Shown here: positions 1-12,600 of the stretch, in pieces
How the letters are laid out: every line of letters begins with the position of its first letter
Numbering within the stretch: the stretch's first letter is position 1
DNA from: Pyronema omphalodes
Lineage: Eukaryota > Ascomycota > Pezizomycetes > Pezizales > Pyronemataceae
Assembly (NCBI GenBank): GCA_024516155.1
Contig: JAJJXM010000041.1
Span: 380,001-444,000 of the forward strand
Length of the DNA: 64,000 bases
Reading direction: 5' to 3'
The notes under the pieces: model-generated
Database searches by the model: none
Seen by the model: the letters and a program-made list of their open reading frames with translations, nothing else
Told to the model about the DNA's origin: nothing
Translations under genes and position numbers: made by a program

Positions 1-812
1 AGGGGGACATGCATGAGTTTAGGTGACCGATGAAGGAAGTTATCAATGCGTAAGCCGGAGAAGAATGAAAGCTTGGCAGGTCCGCAGCTGTCTGGATACG
101 TTTTGCGGGAGTTGTGAATTCGAGGCCAGCTGTTGGGATGGGTTGAAGGAGAGAAGGCAGCGGGGGTGCCATGATGATAAGTCGGACTAGGCTGAGTCGG
201 ACGTTGTTGAAGTAATAAACTGATTCGAGCTTCGGCGACTTTGTAGATTGATGGATGGTGGACCCTGAAGATTTGAGGAGGTCTCAAATCGGATGAGCTG
301 AGCTTATAATACCTTAGGATGACGTCGCGAACCCCGCGTAATCGATGCACGGGCCACCAGAGAAGATGGGGTTAGAGACATGCAACACGTGCTTGGCACC
401 GCAGGGGTTCCTGTCGAGATGTTCGAGAATTGCGGAAAAAGCCGAGATGATGTTAAGCTCGAGCTTTGAATCGTCCGAGCTTCAATTACCATCGGATATT
501 CTCATAAAGGCAGCTTTGACCATCAGAAAGTATGACATAGATGCTCAAGCCTCAGAAAATCTGGGATTCTGCCAGGCCTTTTTTTTTTAAATTGGACAGA
601 AGCTTTGAACGTGTGTATTTACCCGTTATCGATTCGTCATCAATCTTTCCTCTTCACTACCGGTAAAAAATAGCGAACCTGCGAGAAAAATTCCAAGAGG
701 GATATCCCACATCGTCAAACTTCAAATCCATCATACAAAAGCAAAGACTAGTTACAGTACTAGCCACAGAAAATGGTATAAAAAGAAAACGCCAACGCCG
801 CCGCATGCCAAT
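1..812. other. 3' flank of gem1, no gene recognised
   Basis: I see no supportable gene here. Short open frames occur on both strands but lack homology, splice signals or a good start context. There is a T9 run near 580. The part next to the gem1 stop codon is presumably its 3' untranslated region. Confidence 0.5.
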
Positions 813-3085
813 CTACGTAGTCCTCCTTGTCATAACCATCCCCGCAATAACCACCGCGGCCACCCCGGCGGCCACTCCCGCAATCCACAACCCCTTCCTC
901 TCCGTGCCATCATCTTCCATCTTCAAGCTCGCACTTCCAGGGAAGAGAGCCGCCTCCGCCACATTCGCAAAAAGCTCAGTAACACTCCCCCAAGCAGCCG
1001 AAACATGTAACGGGGCACTCATTCCTAACTCCCTAGTATATTCCTCCGGCTGCACATCACATCTCTGCATTGTCTTATCAAGATCCGCCTTGAGAGCACA
1101 AAATACGGCAGGTAATTCATCCAGCTGTTTATACTTCCTCCTAATCTCATCTATATGAGCAAATGAATCCGGATCGGAAGAATCGTAGGTGTAGCAAACT
1201 ACATCGCATTGCTCAAGTTTTTCTTTGTTTTCCAAGATAGCAGGTTCTCGATCCCCTAACTCCTCTAGGATAAGGTAGCATTGTTTTCCACCTTGTAACT
1301 CGACACTGTTTACCGCGGTGCGAGGCTTGATCGTGGGGTGATACATAGGGTTGAAAGGTTTAGCCAGTAATGCGTCTAGAATCGTACTCTTTCCGCATCC
1401 AGAGCTTCCTAGCACGTAACAAAGTACCACATTCCGTTCAACCTTTGCTTGTCTCCGCTTCCTTCGTCGGGGTTTCGTAATCTTCAATGCACTTGTAGTG
1501 CCCGCCTTGTCCGCAGTTTCGAATCCGAGATATGCCAAGTATTCCAATGTCGTCTTGGGATCCTGGAATGTAGTCATACTCCACTGTGCCAACCATCCTT
1601 GCAGAGTAATATGACCCGCCTCACTCTTGACTGTAGAGCTTGGAAATCCAACTTCATTCCAACTCGCCGGCAACCCCGGAGTTGGTGCAAAAAGCGCTGC
1701 TAACTCATTCTCATTTAGGCCACCATCATTATCTTGATCAAAAAGGAGGAAGAGATCCACGAAAAATCGATATCCGATAGGTGAAAGTTCTGCTGAGCTA
1801 TTTGGTGGAACTTCAAATTTAGGATGTAGAAACGAATCTTTCAAGGATAAGGAATCTGTGTAGTGGAAGGTTCGTAATATGGTCCAGATTGTCTCGTGGC
1901 GCCCTTTTTCGGCAAATATTTTGTTCAGGAGGATGAAGCCGCGGAGGTCGAGTCCGTTCTCTGTAGCCGAAGAGGGTGAGGTTTTTCGGATCAGCGCTTT
2001 GATTTCTTCAAGCTCAACAGGGGAAATTTGTTTGCCGAAACACTTTGTTTGCAGGTCTTGAATTTCTTTATCGTTAAGGAATCCGTCTTGATCTCGATCA
2101 CAGAGAACTATATCTATTAGCGAACTTGTCTTTGTGAAAGGATATAGGTGACGTACAAAAAATTCTCTGTAACGCCAAAATAGCGGGCATCTTAAGATTC
2201 TGTTCCTTACTATCATATAGCGGCGCAATAGGATGCGTAACAGCTCTCTGGCAGAGATAAAACAACTCATTAATGTTCTTGAGTTCCTTCCCACTCGCTC
2301 GGATACAGCTGTCGATTTCTTTAAATTCCAACATAATTGGCATCATTTCTTTCTCCGCTTCTACATCAGGGTAGAGATCGCTTTTGTTGGCGCAAAGAAT
2401 CACCGGAAGGTTAACTCCCAAGCTTCGAAAAAACGGTAGCCAGAATAAAGAAACTCGCTCATAACTCTGTAATTCCTGTCAGTTGGATATCAAGGAAAGC
2501 CTAATAAAGGAAAACCTACGTAGTGATCCGAATACACCAAGCAAATAACATTACTCCTCCTTATCTCCTTCCTTAAGGAATTTCGTTCCTGTGGCAGCGC
2601 TATTTTCATGCTCAACCTCAGCATACCGTAACCCCATCTCAAGTAATCCGAGGGAAAAAAGAGCCGAAATTTATTGCCAATCCAGCAACGCAGCTCTAGA
2701 CTAGAAACCCACCCGAAGTATCAACAATAGTAGTCTGCACACCATCCGGTGCACCAATCGTAAGCGGCGGTAATGTAGGTTGTATCTTCGTAGATCGAAA
2801 CCGGTCTTTCACAAGACATGTTATAAGGGAGGACTTGCCGACTCCTATAGTATTCCAAGGTAGATGAACAGTTAGCATAAAATTTCCATCTCTAGCTTAC
2901 AACATATAGAAATAAACCGCAGCCCAAAGCTATGAAAGTTATAGAGCTCCAAATGACCGCAGAGAGGAAGCTCCAGACGACCGCGGGGGAGCTTATAAAC
3001 TTCGGGTCGTAGGCAGGGAAGGACTAAGTTCCGAACATAGCATACCTTCATCACCGCAAACGACAATGCGGACAGTATCGGTCAT
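813..3085 (-). CDS. gem1: Mitochondrial Rho GTPase Gem1/Miro
   Basis: Outer-membrane Miro GTPase that controls mitochondrial shape and inheritance and ER-mitochondria contacts. I read five exons on the minus strand: 3085-3046, 2844-2713, 2599-2520, 2466-2157 and 2113-813, giving 620 aa, close to the family norm. The N-terminal GTPase has the P-loop GDEGVGKSS (from residue 11), DTSA (55-58) and NKSD (111-114). EF-hand loops lie at 193-204 ([12 protein letters not shown]) and 313-324 ([12 protein letters not shown]). The second GTPase has GSSGCGKST (P-loop Lys 429) and KAD (529-531). A hydrophobic tail anchor at about 595-615 is followed by TRRTT. Intron 1 (201 nt) interrupts the P-loop codon series; the others are 113, 53 and 43 nt. 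All exon phases join in frame. An in-frame upstream Met exists, but the start at 3085 matches the family (M-x3-VRIVVCGD). Exon boundaries are inferred from frame, splice signals and family conservation. Confidence 0.95.
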
Positions 3086-3613
3086 TTGCAAACGACAGTT
3101 CCCGGCCGTAGTAACTGAGAGAGATGCGGGTAGGTGGTGCGAGAGTTCGGGTTCGGTTTGTTTGAATTCTAGTTTCGAAGCTGCGGGGCAGGTGCGCTTC
3201 CTTCCGACGACGCGCCGCGCTAGTGACACGGTCTGCGGCGATCACGGTGACGTGGTGACGTCGGGATGTGGGGATATTTGAAGACCTGTGTTACCCGGTC
3301 AAATTCCTCAACGGATATTTGGAGTTCTATAGACATATAAGAGGTGAAACGAAATTAAGTAAAAGATAGTAAAATAATACAGAGAGCAAGTCGCTGAATA
3401 ATTTGAAGTCCAAAAGAGCTCTCTGATCATACGGTGAACTGTGCCAAAAATACTGATAGGACTTCCAAAATTCACGCAGAAGACCACATCACTCGTCTCC
3501 TCTAAATACGGTGCAGCAACCGGACTCAGTCACGCAGAAAGGTATCACGCCCCGAGCATCACCAAAAATTAAACTTTGTAAAAAAAGTATCCCCGAAGAA
3601 AATAAAAAGATAT
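3086..3613. other. gem1 upstream region
   Basis: This holds the presumed promoter and 5' leader of gem1 and the sequence downstream of the tRNA genes. An open frame on the minus strand extends upstream from the gem1 start to about 3229, but it has no family resemblance. No TATA box or other element is clear. Confidence 0.4.
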
Positions 3614-3698
3614 TCCGTTACGGGGAATTGAACCCCGGTCTGGCCGGTTTAACGCTCTACATGAGAGCGGCCGATGCTAGCCACTACACCATAACGGA
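3614..3698 (-). tRNA. tRNA-Glu(CTC) with 14-nt intron
   Basis: The minus strand folds as a complete cloverleaf: acceptor TCCGTTA/TAACGGA (7 bp), D stem GTGT/GCAT, anticodon stem GGCCG/CGGCC, T stem CGGGG/CCCCG with loop TTCAATT. The 21 nt between the anticodon stem strands is 14 nt longer than a normal loop. The insertion at 3648-3661 sits after position 37, where nuclear tRNA introns lie, and contains GAG, which can pair with the CTC anticodon. The mature tRNA is 71 nt before CCA addition and decodes GAG. A tRNA-Gln lies 139 bp away on the same strand. Confidence 0.95.
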
Positions 3699-3837
3699 TG
3701 TTATGTTTAGGAGTAAACATTACCATTTATTACATGTTTAATTATAAAATTTCATTATCAAAATTGAATGATGGGAATGTGCATAAAAGAGAGGCCGATG
3801 AAGTGCATGAAAGAAAAAGTATAGCGTAAAAAGTAAA

Positions 3838-3908
3838 GGTCGTACCCGGGATCGAACCGGGATTACCGGAATCAAAATCCGATGTGCTAGCCATTACACT
3901 ATACAACC
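3838..3908 (-). tRNA. tRNA-Gln(TTG)
   Basis: The minus strand gives an intronless 71-nt cloverleaf: acceptor GGTTGTA/TACGACC with one G-T pair, anticodon stem TCGGA/TCCGG, anticodon loop TTTTGAT (anticodon TTG, decodes CAA), and T stem CCCGG/CCGGG around TTCGATC. A and B boxes are well preserved, so it is probably active. It lies upstream of and in the same orientation as tRNA-Glu. Confidence 0.94.
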
Positions 3909-4011
3909 CGCTGTTGTGCAAAGGTGGTTTTTAGGTTATAAGTATACTTAAATAGAATAATGGCATTATTGGAGGAATCACCACCACCATTAGGGATTTC
4001 AATCACCTAGA

Positions 4012-4806
4012 TTGACTGGTGCCTATCCTTTAAACTTAAAGCGCTCAAAATATTGGGTAGGTATTTTTCAGTTCCCAGTCATAAGTCAGAGCTCACAAGA
4101 TCAAATCAATCACGATCACACTTGCATTCGAAAGCGCGGAGTATACAGAAACGACAGTCCGCAGCATCCTTTGATATACGGCATCAAAGAAACGCTTTTA
4201 CTCCGAAAACTTATGCATAATAGGAGAATTTTGATTTTTTGGGGCATCATAATCTATACTTCGAAATCTCTTGCAAGTCAATGGTATGCCACTAACTGTA
4301 TCATTCTGGAATACAATGAGCTGGCGAAAGGTAGATGCCATGACATGTGCACAATCCTCTCATAAGTATACGGATATAATGAGATCGCGTCACGGCTTGA
4401 ACGGAACTGGGTGAGAGGGTTTGAAATTAAAGACATTCTATTTCTGTTTCACGATCTCCGGGCTTCAGTGGAGCCGGAACATAGAGAAGTGAATGCGAAT
4501 CGCGAGATAAAAGGGGTGCACGGCCTGTACAAGATACGCGATCAGCTCCTATTTTACACATTACCAACCAATTATAACTGTTTGTGTCGCTGGAGAAGAA
4601 GCATCAAACGATCTGTAAATACAAAGATACCTCAAGCAAGTGGCTATCGAAGTGGGGTTGTCATCGTTCGTTCCCCATTTGACCGAAATAAATACAACTG
4701 TTACACAACGCGGCATTCAATAGAGACGGTATTATTGATCCCTATGGTGCTACATATGATGATCACGGAAAACCACTGGCTGAGACGGCATTCTTACGGC
4801 TATTAA
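4012..4806 (+). pseudogene. Long open stretch with one stop, unrecognised
   Basis: One plus-strand frame stays open for about 265 codons apart from a single TAA at 4363-4365. In DNA of this base composition roughly a dozen stops would be expected, so this may be a decayed gene. A second plus frame near the 3' end (about 4690-4834) also reads protein-like (…DPYGATYDDHGKPLAE…), so frames may have shifted or an intron may be present. I recognise no family, no clear start context and no domain. It could equally be chance plus local composition. Confidence 0.2.
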
Positions 4807-5137
4807 TAACTCATAATATTGAGACACTATGCTAATCATTGAAGATCACTGGTTGTTATGTGCGTAGTTCGGCATCGGTGATGTTTCATGCAGCAGTGAA
4901 GGACCTGTAATGTTTACAGAAAACGAAGCTAATGTATCTAAGTAGGGTCTAACCCTAGTTTGGGACATCACTTGGCTTGACTCAAGTGAGCGCTTGTACC
5001 ACGGAAATATCTGCCACTGAGTAACGTGTGTGATCACGATTTCTTCGCTGTTGATGGTGATTCAAAATTTCATTAACTACTTGATGGGTACCGCTTTATC
5101 CCTCTACATTCTTCTATACATCCTCCCGTACCTGCTC

Positions 5138-7032
5138 TTATACTTCCTCATAAACCTTTCCGTCGCCTTCATCCTGTTTCTTAAAATGAGACAGCAACCC
5201 TTTCTTATCCACCCTCTTTGCCCTCTCCAACGCTGCCTCTTCCTCCTTCAGCAGCATCCTCGCCTGCTCCTCCTCAAAAGCGTTCCTCTGTCTCTCCCTT
5301 CTAACCTTCAATTCTCTTTCTCTCAGAGCTCTTTCCCTCCGTTCTTTCTCTTCTTTTTCCTTTCTCTCCGCCTCTGACATGGGGGCATCTGGACAGGTCG
5401 CTAGGTAATCGGTGATAATTTTATCCCGTGTATCCTCAGGCGCCGTAACATAGCGGACGTCTGCGAGAACTGCATCAGGGAGTGTGAGGAGGGTAGTTTG
5501 GCGAGATAATGAAGGTATGGATTTTAGGAGGAGAAGAAGATCGTTCTCCCTAATAGCCGCACTGGACTTATTCCCTATTCTATAGTCAGTATTTCATGCT
5601 CATCAAGCTTTACCTTACGGTAATAATTTGGGGAATACATACGTGCAACGTAATCTCTATACATTTTTTCCCTTTCTTTATCCGTTAACTTAGTGTTTTT
5701 CATCACTTCCTCTTTCCTCCACTTCCTTTTGAACTCCGCCCAGTAAAGCTTCGCTGTGGATCTCTCCTTCAGGAATGCCCAAAATGGAATTCGAGGGTCA
5801 ATTTTCTTCGCCTTCTCCTTTTCCTCCCGTAACCTAGCAGCTTCGTCAGCGCACCAGAGTTTGAACACCTCCTTCCGCTGCTTGGTGGTTGGGAGAACGG
5901 TGTAGCGGTTATCTTCAACGAATTTGGGGAGAGAGTCGTCCCAGGTTGAGAAGGGGGAGATGTTATAGTCTTTTAACATATCGCGGAATATCGCAATAGA
6001 TTCTTCAGGAGCCAGCTCGTCGTCGTCTTCCCCAAAGTCTTCCTCCTCTAAGCCGTATTGCTCGGCCATTGCTTCCAGTTGCCAGGCAATGTCGTCTTCG
6101 GTGAATTCTTGGGCGACAGGGGGGCGGTTAGCTGGTTGCTCGTCTTCCTCCTCTTCCTCTTCTTCTTCCTCTTCCTCCTCTTCCTCCTCTGCTGCCTCGG
6201 TCATCGTTGTATCGGCCGCCTCCTGCTCTCCCTCCAATCTCAACTTTTTCAAACTTGGCTCACCCATCCCCTCTTCTTCCCCGTGCGTAGCCCCAATTCC
6301 CGCAGTACCCTCCTTCTCCCTCTTCTCCGCTGCTTCCTTCTGTCTCCTCTCTGCCTCCCTCATTCTTTCCCTAAGCGCCTCCTCCTCCGCCCTTCTCCGT
6401 CTCCGCTCCTGCCTCGCCGCTCTCTCAGCCTCTTTATCCCTTGGTGGCATAACATCGATCTTCTCCTGTACTTCCTTCGGCGCAGTCCAAAGTGACTCTT
6501 TGGTCTCAAGGTTGTGAACAAATGTACGCCCCATTTTAGTGGTTACCAATACCCATGGCTCTGCACCGGGGATAGCGGCTTTGCGTTTGGGCTTATCGGT
6601 AGGCTTTACAGGCTTCGGAGGGTGGCGGGGTCTGTTGTTTTGATGGCCGCCACGTCCACCGTGGTGACCTCCCCGGCCAAAGTTGTTGTGAGGGCGCTGG
6701 GGAAGGTGGTGGCCGGGAGCGGGAAAGGGTCCAGCAGGAAATTGACCCGGTGGACCTGTGTAAGGAGCTCCATAGGGTACGGCGTAGGGTGCGGGTTGAC
6801 CTCCATATGGCGGGTATTGACCGTATACGGGGTTCGGAGGGAGCGGGTGTCGTGGACCTGTAGGGATTGCGGGAGGGAGAGGAGCGGCGACGGGACGCGT
6901 GTAAGTAGAGGTCTTTGTTGCGGCGTTATAGTAGTAGGAGTGGCCTGTCGGGGCTTTGTGTTCAGTCCATCCTGGAGGAAGAGGTGCTCCGGAAACGTTG
7001 GATGGCGGAGGTTTGGGGGGTAGTGATGCCAT
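5138..7032 (-). CDS. urn1: WW/FF-domain splicing-associated protein (URN1/dre4/TCERG1 type)
   Basis: Nuclear protein of the URN1/dre4/TCERG1 group, linking transcription with the spliceosome. Two exons: 7032-5619 and 5574-5138, giving 616 aa. The 44-nt intron (donor GTAAGG, branch ACTGACT, acceptor AATAG) contains an in-frame stop, so the unspliced reading would end at 5575; splicing joins it in phase 1 to an open frame conserved in style with the family C terminus. WW1 begins at about residue 18 (LPPGW) with its second Trp replaced by Tyr (STYTRP). A proline/glycine-rich linker follows, then WW2 (WVLVTTKMGRTFVHN…LWTAP). A Glu-rich run follows, then one clear FF module (FRDMLKDYNISPFSTWDD…) and a second helical FF-like segment (FWAFLKERSTAKLYWAEFK). 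The C terminus is a charged coiled coil. I chose the start at MASLPPKPPP because the 42 codons upstream are unlike the family. It is divergent from pre9. Orthology to URN1 specifically is less certain than the family. Confidence 0.88.
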
Positions 7033-7330
7033 TGGGCTGGGTAGGCTGAAGATGTTGAAGATGTTGCAGATGTCAAGTCGGCGTTCTGATGCACGTCCAC
7101 AGGTTCCCAGGGCGACGCGCTTTGCTGCGCCATTGGTTCGCTTGGCGTGCGTCTTCACGCTTCAGAGCCGCCCCACCAACGCTAACCTCATCCAGCAACC
7201 CTAAACTGCTCTGTGCTGCTGCTGCTCTACCTCACCAGCTATTGCTCTTACCCAGCATCACTGCCGCCATCGATTCTCCATCAACTTCATCTTCATCCAT
7301 CCCCGAAAGAGCAGTTGAAACGACTTCACC
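7033..7330. promoter_or_regulatory. Bidirectional promoter, urn1 / pre9
   Basis: The 298 bp between the two divergent start codons must contain both promoters. It has pyrimidine-rich stretches on the plus strand (around 7240-7300) typical of fungal promoters. No TATA box stands out, and I do not see a clear proteasome-associated control element. Confidence 0.55.
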
Positions 7331-8396
7331 ATGTCTCGCCGCTACGATTCCAGAGTCCGTCGTCCTTCCTATGCCATCGAACCGCAAGAGAGCCCAGAGC
7401 TAATGAGGATACCGACAAATAGACTACCATCTTCTCCCCCGAGGGTCGTTTGTACCAAGTCGAATATGCGCTCGAAGCCATCTCCCACGCCGGAACTGCC
7501 CTAGGTGTCCTCGCAAAGGACGGAATTGTTCTTGCTGCGGAAAGGAAGGTTACAAGCAAGCTCTTGGAGCAGGACACAAGCGCCGAGAAGCTTTACATTC
7601 TCAACGAGTGGGTACCCCGCGTGGAGGTTCAAGCTTCAAGAAGCTAATAGGAACTAAGCAATATGATCTGCGCCGTCGCTGGAATGACCGCCGACGCAAA
7701 CATCCTTATCAACTATGCTCGCCAGGCTGCTCAGAACTACCTTCTTACCTACAACGAGGATATTCCTTGCGAACAGCTTGTTCGGAGGTTGTGTGATTTG
7801 AAGCAGGGATACACACAGCACGGAGGTCAGTCTATACCTCACCATAGCTACTTGTCATTGTGGTCGTCCAGTAGCTAAGTAACCTACCAGGTCTCCGTCC
7901 CTTCGGTGTCTCCTTCATTTACGCCGGTTACGACTCCCGCCGTCAATTCCAGCTGTACCAATCTAACCCCTCAGGAAACTATGGAGGTTGGAAAGCTACC
8001 TCAGTCGGAGCCAACAACGCGTCTGCACAGAGTTTATTGAAGCAGGATTACAAGGAGGACTGTGACTTGAAGGAGGCATGTGGAATCGCCGTCAAGGTGC
8101 TAAGCAAGACTATGGACAGCACCAACCTCAGCAGTGAAAAGAGTATGTTTCCCTGTCAACTTGTTGGATGAGTTTACTTGTTCAGCATCTCAATTTTGAA
8201 TATGCTGGACCTATTCCCCAAGCACCATCCACGAAGCACTTAGAATCTTACAAATGCTAACAATCCAATAGTTGAGTTCGCTACAGTAGGGAAGGACGCG
8301 GACGGAAAGGTGTACCACCACCTATGGAGTGCAGAGGAGATTAATACCCTATTGAAGGAGCACGGGCTCGCTAAGACTTCTGAAGAAGAGTCGTAG
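7331..8396 (+). CDS. pre9: 20S proteasome subunit alpha type-4 (alpha-3, Pre9)
   Basis: Structural alpha subunit of the 20S proteasome core, helping form the gated outer ring. Five exons: 7331-7354, 7423-7607, 7659-7825, 7891-8142 and 8272-8396, giving 250 aa, the usual length. It begins MSRRYDSR, followed after intron 1 by [20 protein letters not shown], the proteasome alpha N-terminal signature. Later hallmarks include [63 protein letters not shown] and [15 protein letters not shown], matching Pre9/PSMA4 rather than other alphas. It lacks a catalytic Thr, as expected for an alpha subunit. Intron donors include the less common GTCCGT and GTGGGT; branch sites such as GCTAAT are visible. Phases all agree. 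Confidence 0.97.
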
Positions 8397-9608
8397 ATGG
8401 TGATAGAGATTGGAAGGGAAATACCTAATGAAAACTCACGCATGACTGGTCATACAATATGAATATATGATCCGCCCAAGAATACCTCACTACCCTCATT
8501 ATAACCACCAATAAAGTTCGACGTGATAACGTGACTGCAGTTGGTCAAGATACATATTGTGTCACACGAGTGGGAGCTGCCTGAGTTTCTGGCCTGGCTC
8601 GAAGCCATTGAAGCCAATCTCAGGAGCTGAGCTCAGGCTTGGGCTCAGACTTAGCCTCCGTAATATTCCCTCAAAACATCAACCTTTACAAGCCTATGAA
8701 TATGCAGCGAACATGCTAGGCACTCTGCTGTGCAGGAAAGTCAAGACATATTCCTAGTTCTCCAGCTTCTAAACAGCCTCATGATTGTGTAATTTCCAAT
8801 CGTACGCAAACGAGTGGCTTGTGCAGTTTGAGATACCACAGGAGATAGCATTTAGTAGGTTTTATTTTATATTTTGGTAAACTGCATTCGATCCATTATG
8901 TGGGCCTATTTCTTCTTTTCCCTTTTTATTATTATTATTTGCTTTTAGTGATTATATTTGTGGTAGAGAAAAACGGTTTTTCAAGTAGTAGTTTTAATAT
9001 TCGTGTTCATCTAGCGGTAAAGACAACTGCGACTTCTACCGAATTATAATGACTATTCTTATTTATTTCTCCGGAAAAGACAAGTGATCTACTGGAGCAT
9101 CATAGGTTCGGAAGTATCATAAGAGATGGGTTAAAAATAAAACCGTTACATAGAATAGGTAACCTTAATAACGGGCGGAATGAAAAATAAATTTTGAAAA
9201 CTGGTACAGTTGTTCGTTTCTTGTCACATTCAAACCCACGCTTCACGGATGACTATCTTATGCTTTACAGACCATGAAATTTTCTCCTTCTTCTTCCTAA
9301 TATCATACTATAAGATAGCAAGGTCAAACTGGTGGTAAACAATAGTCATGAAATAATAGCCATGAATATTGTATAATGATACGTATATATGAACGTAAGT
9401 TGTGGATGAGTGATAGGCGAGCCTATGATATCTGTCAACCTAAGTTCAGAACTTGTGAAATGAACGGCCCACAGGATGATAGGAACAGAAAGTTACGTGG
9501 ATTGAACGGACAAGTGCCCAGAGCTTGATTGAATGTGATAAGTCACAACTGTGGAAATTAATACCATCGAGAGCTGATATTTGCAAGTAGGAAGTGGTGG
9601 AGCCCAGA

Positions 9609-9676
9609 GGTGAATGAAGCCTGGAGATGGATGAAGCCTGGGGATGGATGAAGCCTGGAGGTGGATGGAGCCTGAA
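9609..9676. repeat. 17-bp tandem repeat, four degenerate copies
   Basis: Four consecutive 17-bp units of the form GATGGATGAAGCCTGGA, each differing by one to four bases. Not in a recognised gene. Confidence 0.85.
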
Positions 9677-12600
9677 AGAGATAAGGTCTTAAGCGCCTGA
9701 TGGGTGCCACTTATGCATATCGAGCGAAACCGTCATGTTGATCCATCACCATTTCGTCACCTACCGTCTCGTGTTTACCCTACAACAGCTGCGAAGCATT
9801 TACAGTCAACTTACTTTTTAACCATACACCTTTCAAGGCCTTTAAGGCCTATGCGGGACAAAAGAAAACCCATTGCCAAGAAAATGACACTAGGCCGAAT
9901 CCCCGACTAAAGCGAGTGATATTGGATGAGTCCTCAAAATATATGACAAGCAGCCTCACACGGCACGGTGTGTCGGTATTGTCAGCTGAAATTTTTCGTA
10001 TCAAGTCCATTTAGCATATTGAATTTAAAACTTAATCCTATAGAGGGATGTCTCATTACTAGCGCCTCTAGTGAACGTTGCAATCTTCTGCCGCGTCAGA
10101 TGGACAGCTTTCCCAATTATCTCGTACCGCACAAGTGGTACTCCAGGCAAACCGTCGCCATGCAAGGTGTCAGAGTATTTATCTAGCCACATGGCTACTT
10201 CAAAGTTATCTCACTTGCAGCCAGTTATCCTACGCCGGCGCCTGGGAAAGCCCGGATAGCGTCCAGATGAGCTTTCCGTTTTCGAAGTTCAAGATTTCAG
10301 CCCTAGTAACAAATGCAAAGTGACGCACTTATCAATTTAAAAGATAACCTAGCATATGGAGTCCATCTATCCTAAGGCTTTCCTGCGTGGTTCCAAGAGC
10401 CTGGGTTTGCCGGGATTGTTACATTACTGGGTCGTTTCTAGAAGATTACCGATATCGGCTAGGTAAATACGAAGTGCTATATTTGAGATATCTTATAGAG
10501 TCTTACACAAGCGACTCGGATATCTTTCAGCCAAATGTAACGGTCATCGTGGCAGCTTACGTACCATGCTCTGCCTTCTGCAGTGTCTTTGCAGGAATCC
10601 GTCCCGTGTTTGTGATTGACAAGCGAATATCTTATCAGCTACAAACTTTAGCCGTTTTAGCGAGAAGAATGCTGAGATGAGGGCATCGCTATGAGGGATA
10701 TTTCGTGGGGGCAAAAGAAAAAGTGTTAGTTCATGACATATCACTCGCTATGTTTTTCGGCCTGGTTTGTACATTATCACGTTTCTGAAATGTTTACTTT
10801 TTATTTTAACATTATCACTGACACAATGAATTGGTGAAAATATCGAGGAAAAAGTTCATGAACGAAAATTTGTGTAAATGTGTTTGAAATTATCCCCGAA
10901 CCGATAACAAGAGTTCCTCACGACAACATTCACGATTTACCGCAACGGAACTCAATAAAGCAGCAGAGTGCTATCTTCGTAGAATTCAATCTGCGTCATA
11001 GATGAAATCAGTCTTCACCGAGGCAGCCACGAAACAACACTAGTAACAAAAACACCTCTCATGACCGAAACGCCAAGCCGCATCGTCTTCATCAATTTAC
11101 CGGGGTGAAGTCTGGACAACGTTTCTATCCCACCACAGTACTGTGTTCCAGCTTCGAATGCCATCCCAACTTCCTAGCAACCAACACATCACTGCATACT
11201 TCACTGCATATTCCACTTCACCAAATTAAAACTCTCTTACAATTAAACTTTCAAACCATCCAGAAGGAACATGCATCAGCTAGGCAGCTAGCTAATGATT
11301 TTGCTAGCGTAATTGCATATTTCTTCTCTGCACCACAAATACGAGATCCGGACGCAAGCTCCAAAATAGGAAGTGGGAAGAGCTTTATGATACGTTTGTA
11401 TCGGTTGGAGGCGTTGTGGAAGGCATATATTAAGGGATATGTTGGTGTCTAAGCTTCCAAGGACCCTGGATCGAGGTCACAAACATTCCTTAGTCTGGGA
11501 CAATCGATAATATTCCACAGACTGCCGCTGCTCTATACACCATCTTAAATCACGGGACTTACAATTCGTTTCTTAGAAGTTGCCACAATGCATGGGCATC
11601 TGCACTCACTTCGACATTGAACTTGTGCTTCAAGAAATTAAAGAACGGACCAATTCCTTCGGCTATGGAAGTCCACTAATCTACCAGAAACAGATGCAGG
11701 GTATACTGACTGGATTAAAATCTCACTGAAGGAACAAACATACCATCCATCATAACGATCTTCAGGCAGCCCCACCATCGAAAACGTCTGAAGACTGGTT
11801 GACATTGGCTGTGGCCGGAGTTTCTTTTAGGTGTATATCGTCTATCCACGGAAGAGGGGCTACCGTTCTGGTGGTATCTAGGATCATAAAGCCGTCTCAA
11901 TATCACATATTTGGTATGCGTTTCCTTAGACCCCCACTATCGAGAATTTCTCAATATCTTCCTCCATATGACTGCTGCCTGACACCAACCACTAAGCATC
12001 CATCTTCTCCCTCCTTACCGGGTTGAAACTCTATCTAGACCAATAGCTCTGCACCTAACAACCTTAGCTTCATCCAAGTACCTATACCACTTATCAATCT
12101 ATCCATCCAGCACATCCTGCAATCTCCACACCAGTATAGAGTCACGCCTCTAAAGCTTCGTGTAGGTTCCGCATGCAGATGTTTCCCGTGACGGGGAAGA
12201 TATGCATGTGTTACCGGGCGATATTCAGTCGTTGCCGTACATATCCTAGGTGTATGGCTCTTATCTTTACCAGGGTAGGAAGGATTTCTCTCAGCCGGTT
12301 TCTAAAAGCAGTATACCGTACTAACGTTACAAACGAACGTCATAGGAAATGGTAGCTAATATACCAACTTTGGATACTTTTACCCTGAAAACCCCCAACT
12401 TAGAACCTCGCCACAGGCTTACTATGGTTTTATGAAAGCCTTGCTGCGGCTTTGCTATATCTTCGCCATGGCTTCAAAATCGGTGGTCACCGAATGTAAG
12501 AAAGGTTTTCCAACTACTATTTCCTACTACACAGAATAGGAATCTCACTTGGATGGTGAGTTGTTCATTGCGGCTTGTTTCACCACAGCTGGAAAAAGTT

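Noticed and set aside
3086..3229. N-terminal extension of gem1 upstream of 3085
   Set aside because: The frame is open, but the residues are unlike Gem1, whose family starts a few residues before VRIVVCGD.
6058..6517. Plus-strand Ser/Phe-rich frames opposite urn1
   Set aside because: Antisense shadow of its Glu-rich coding sequence.
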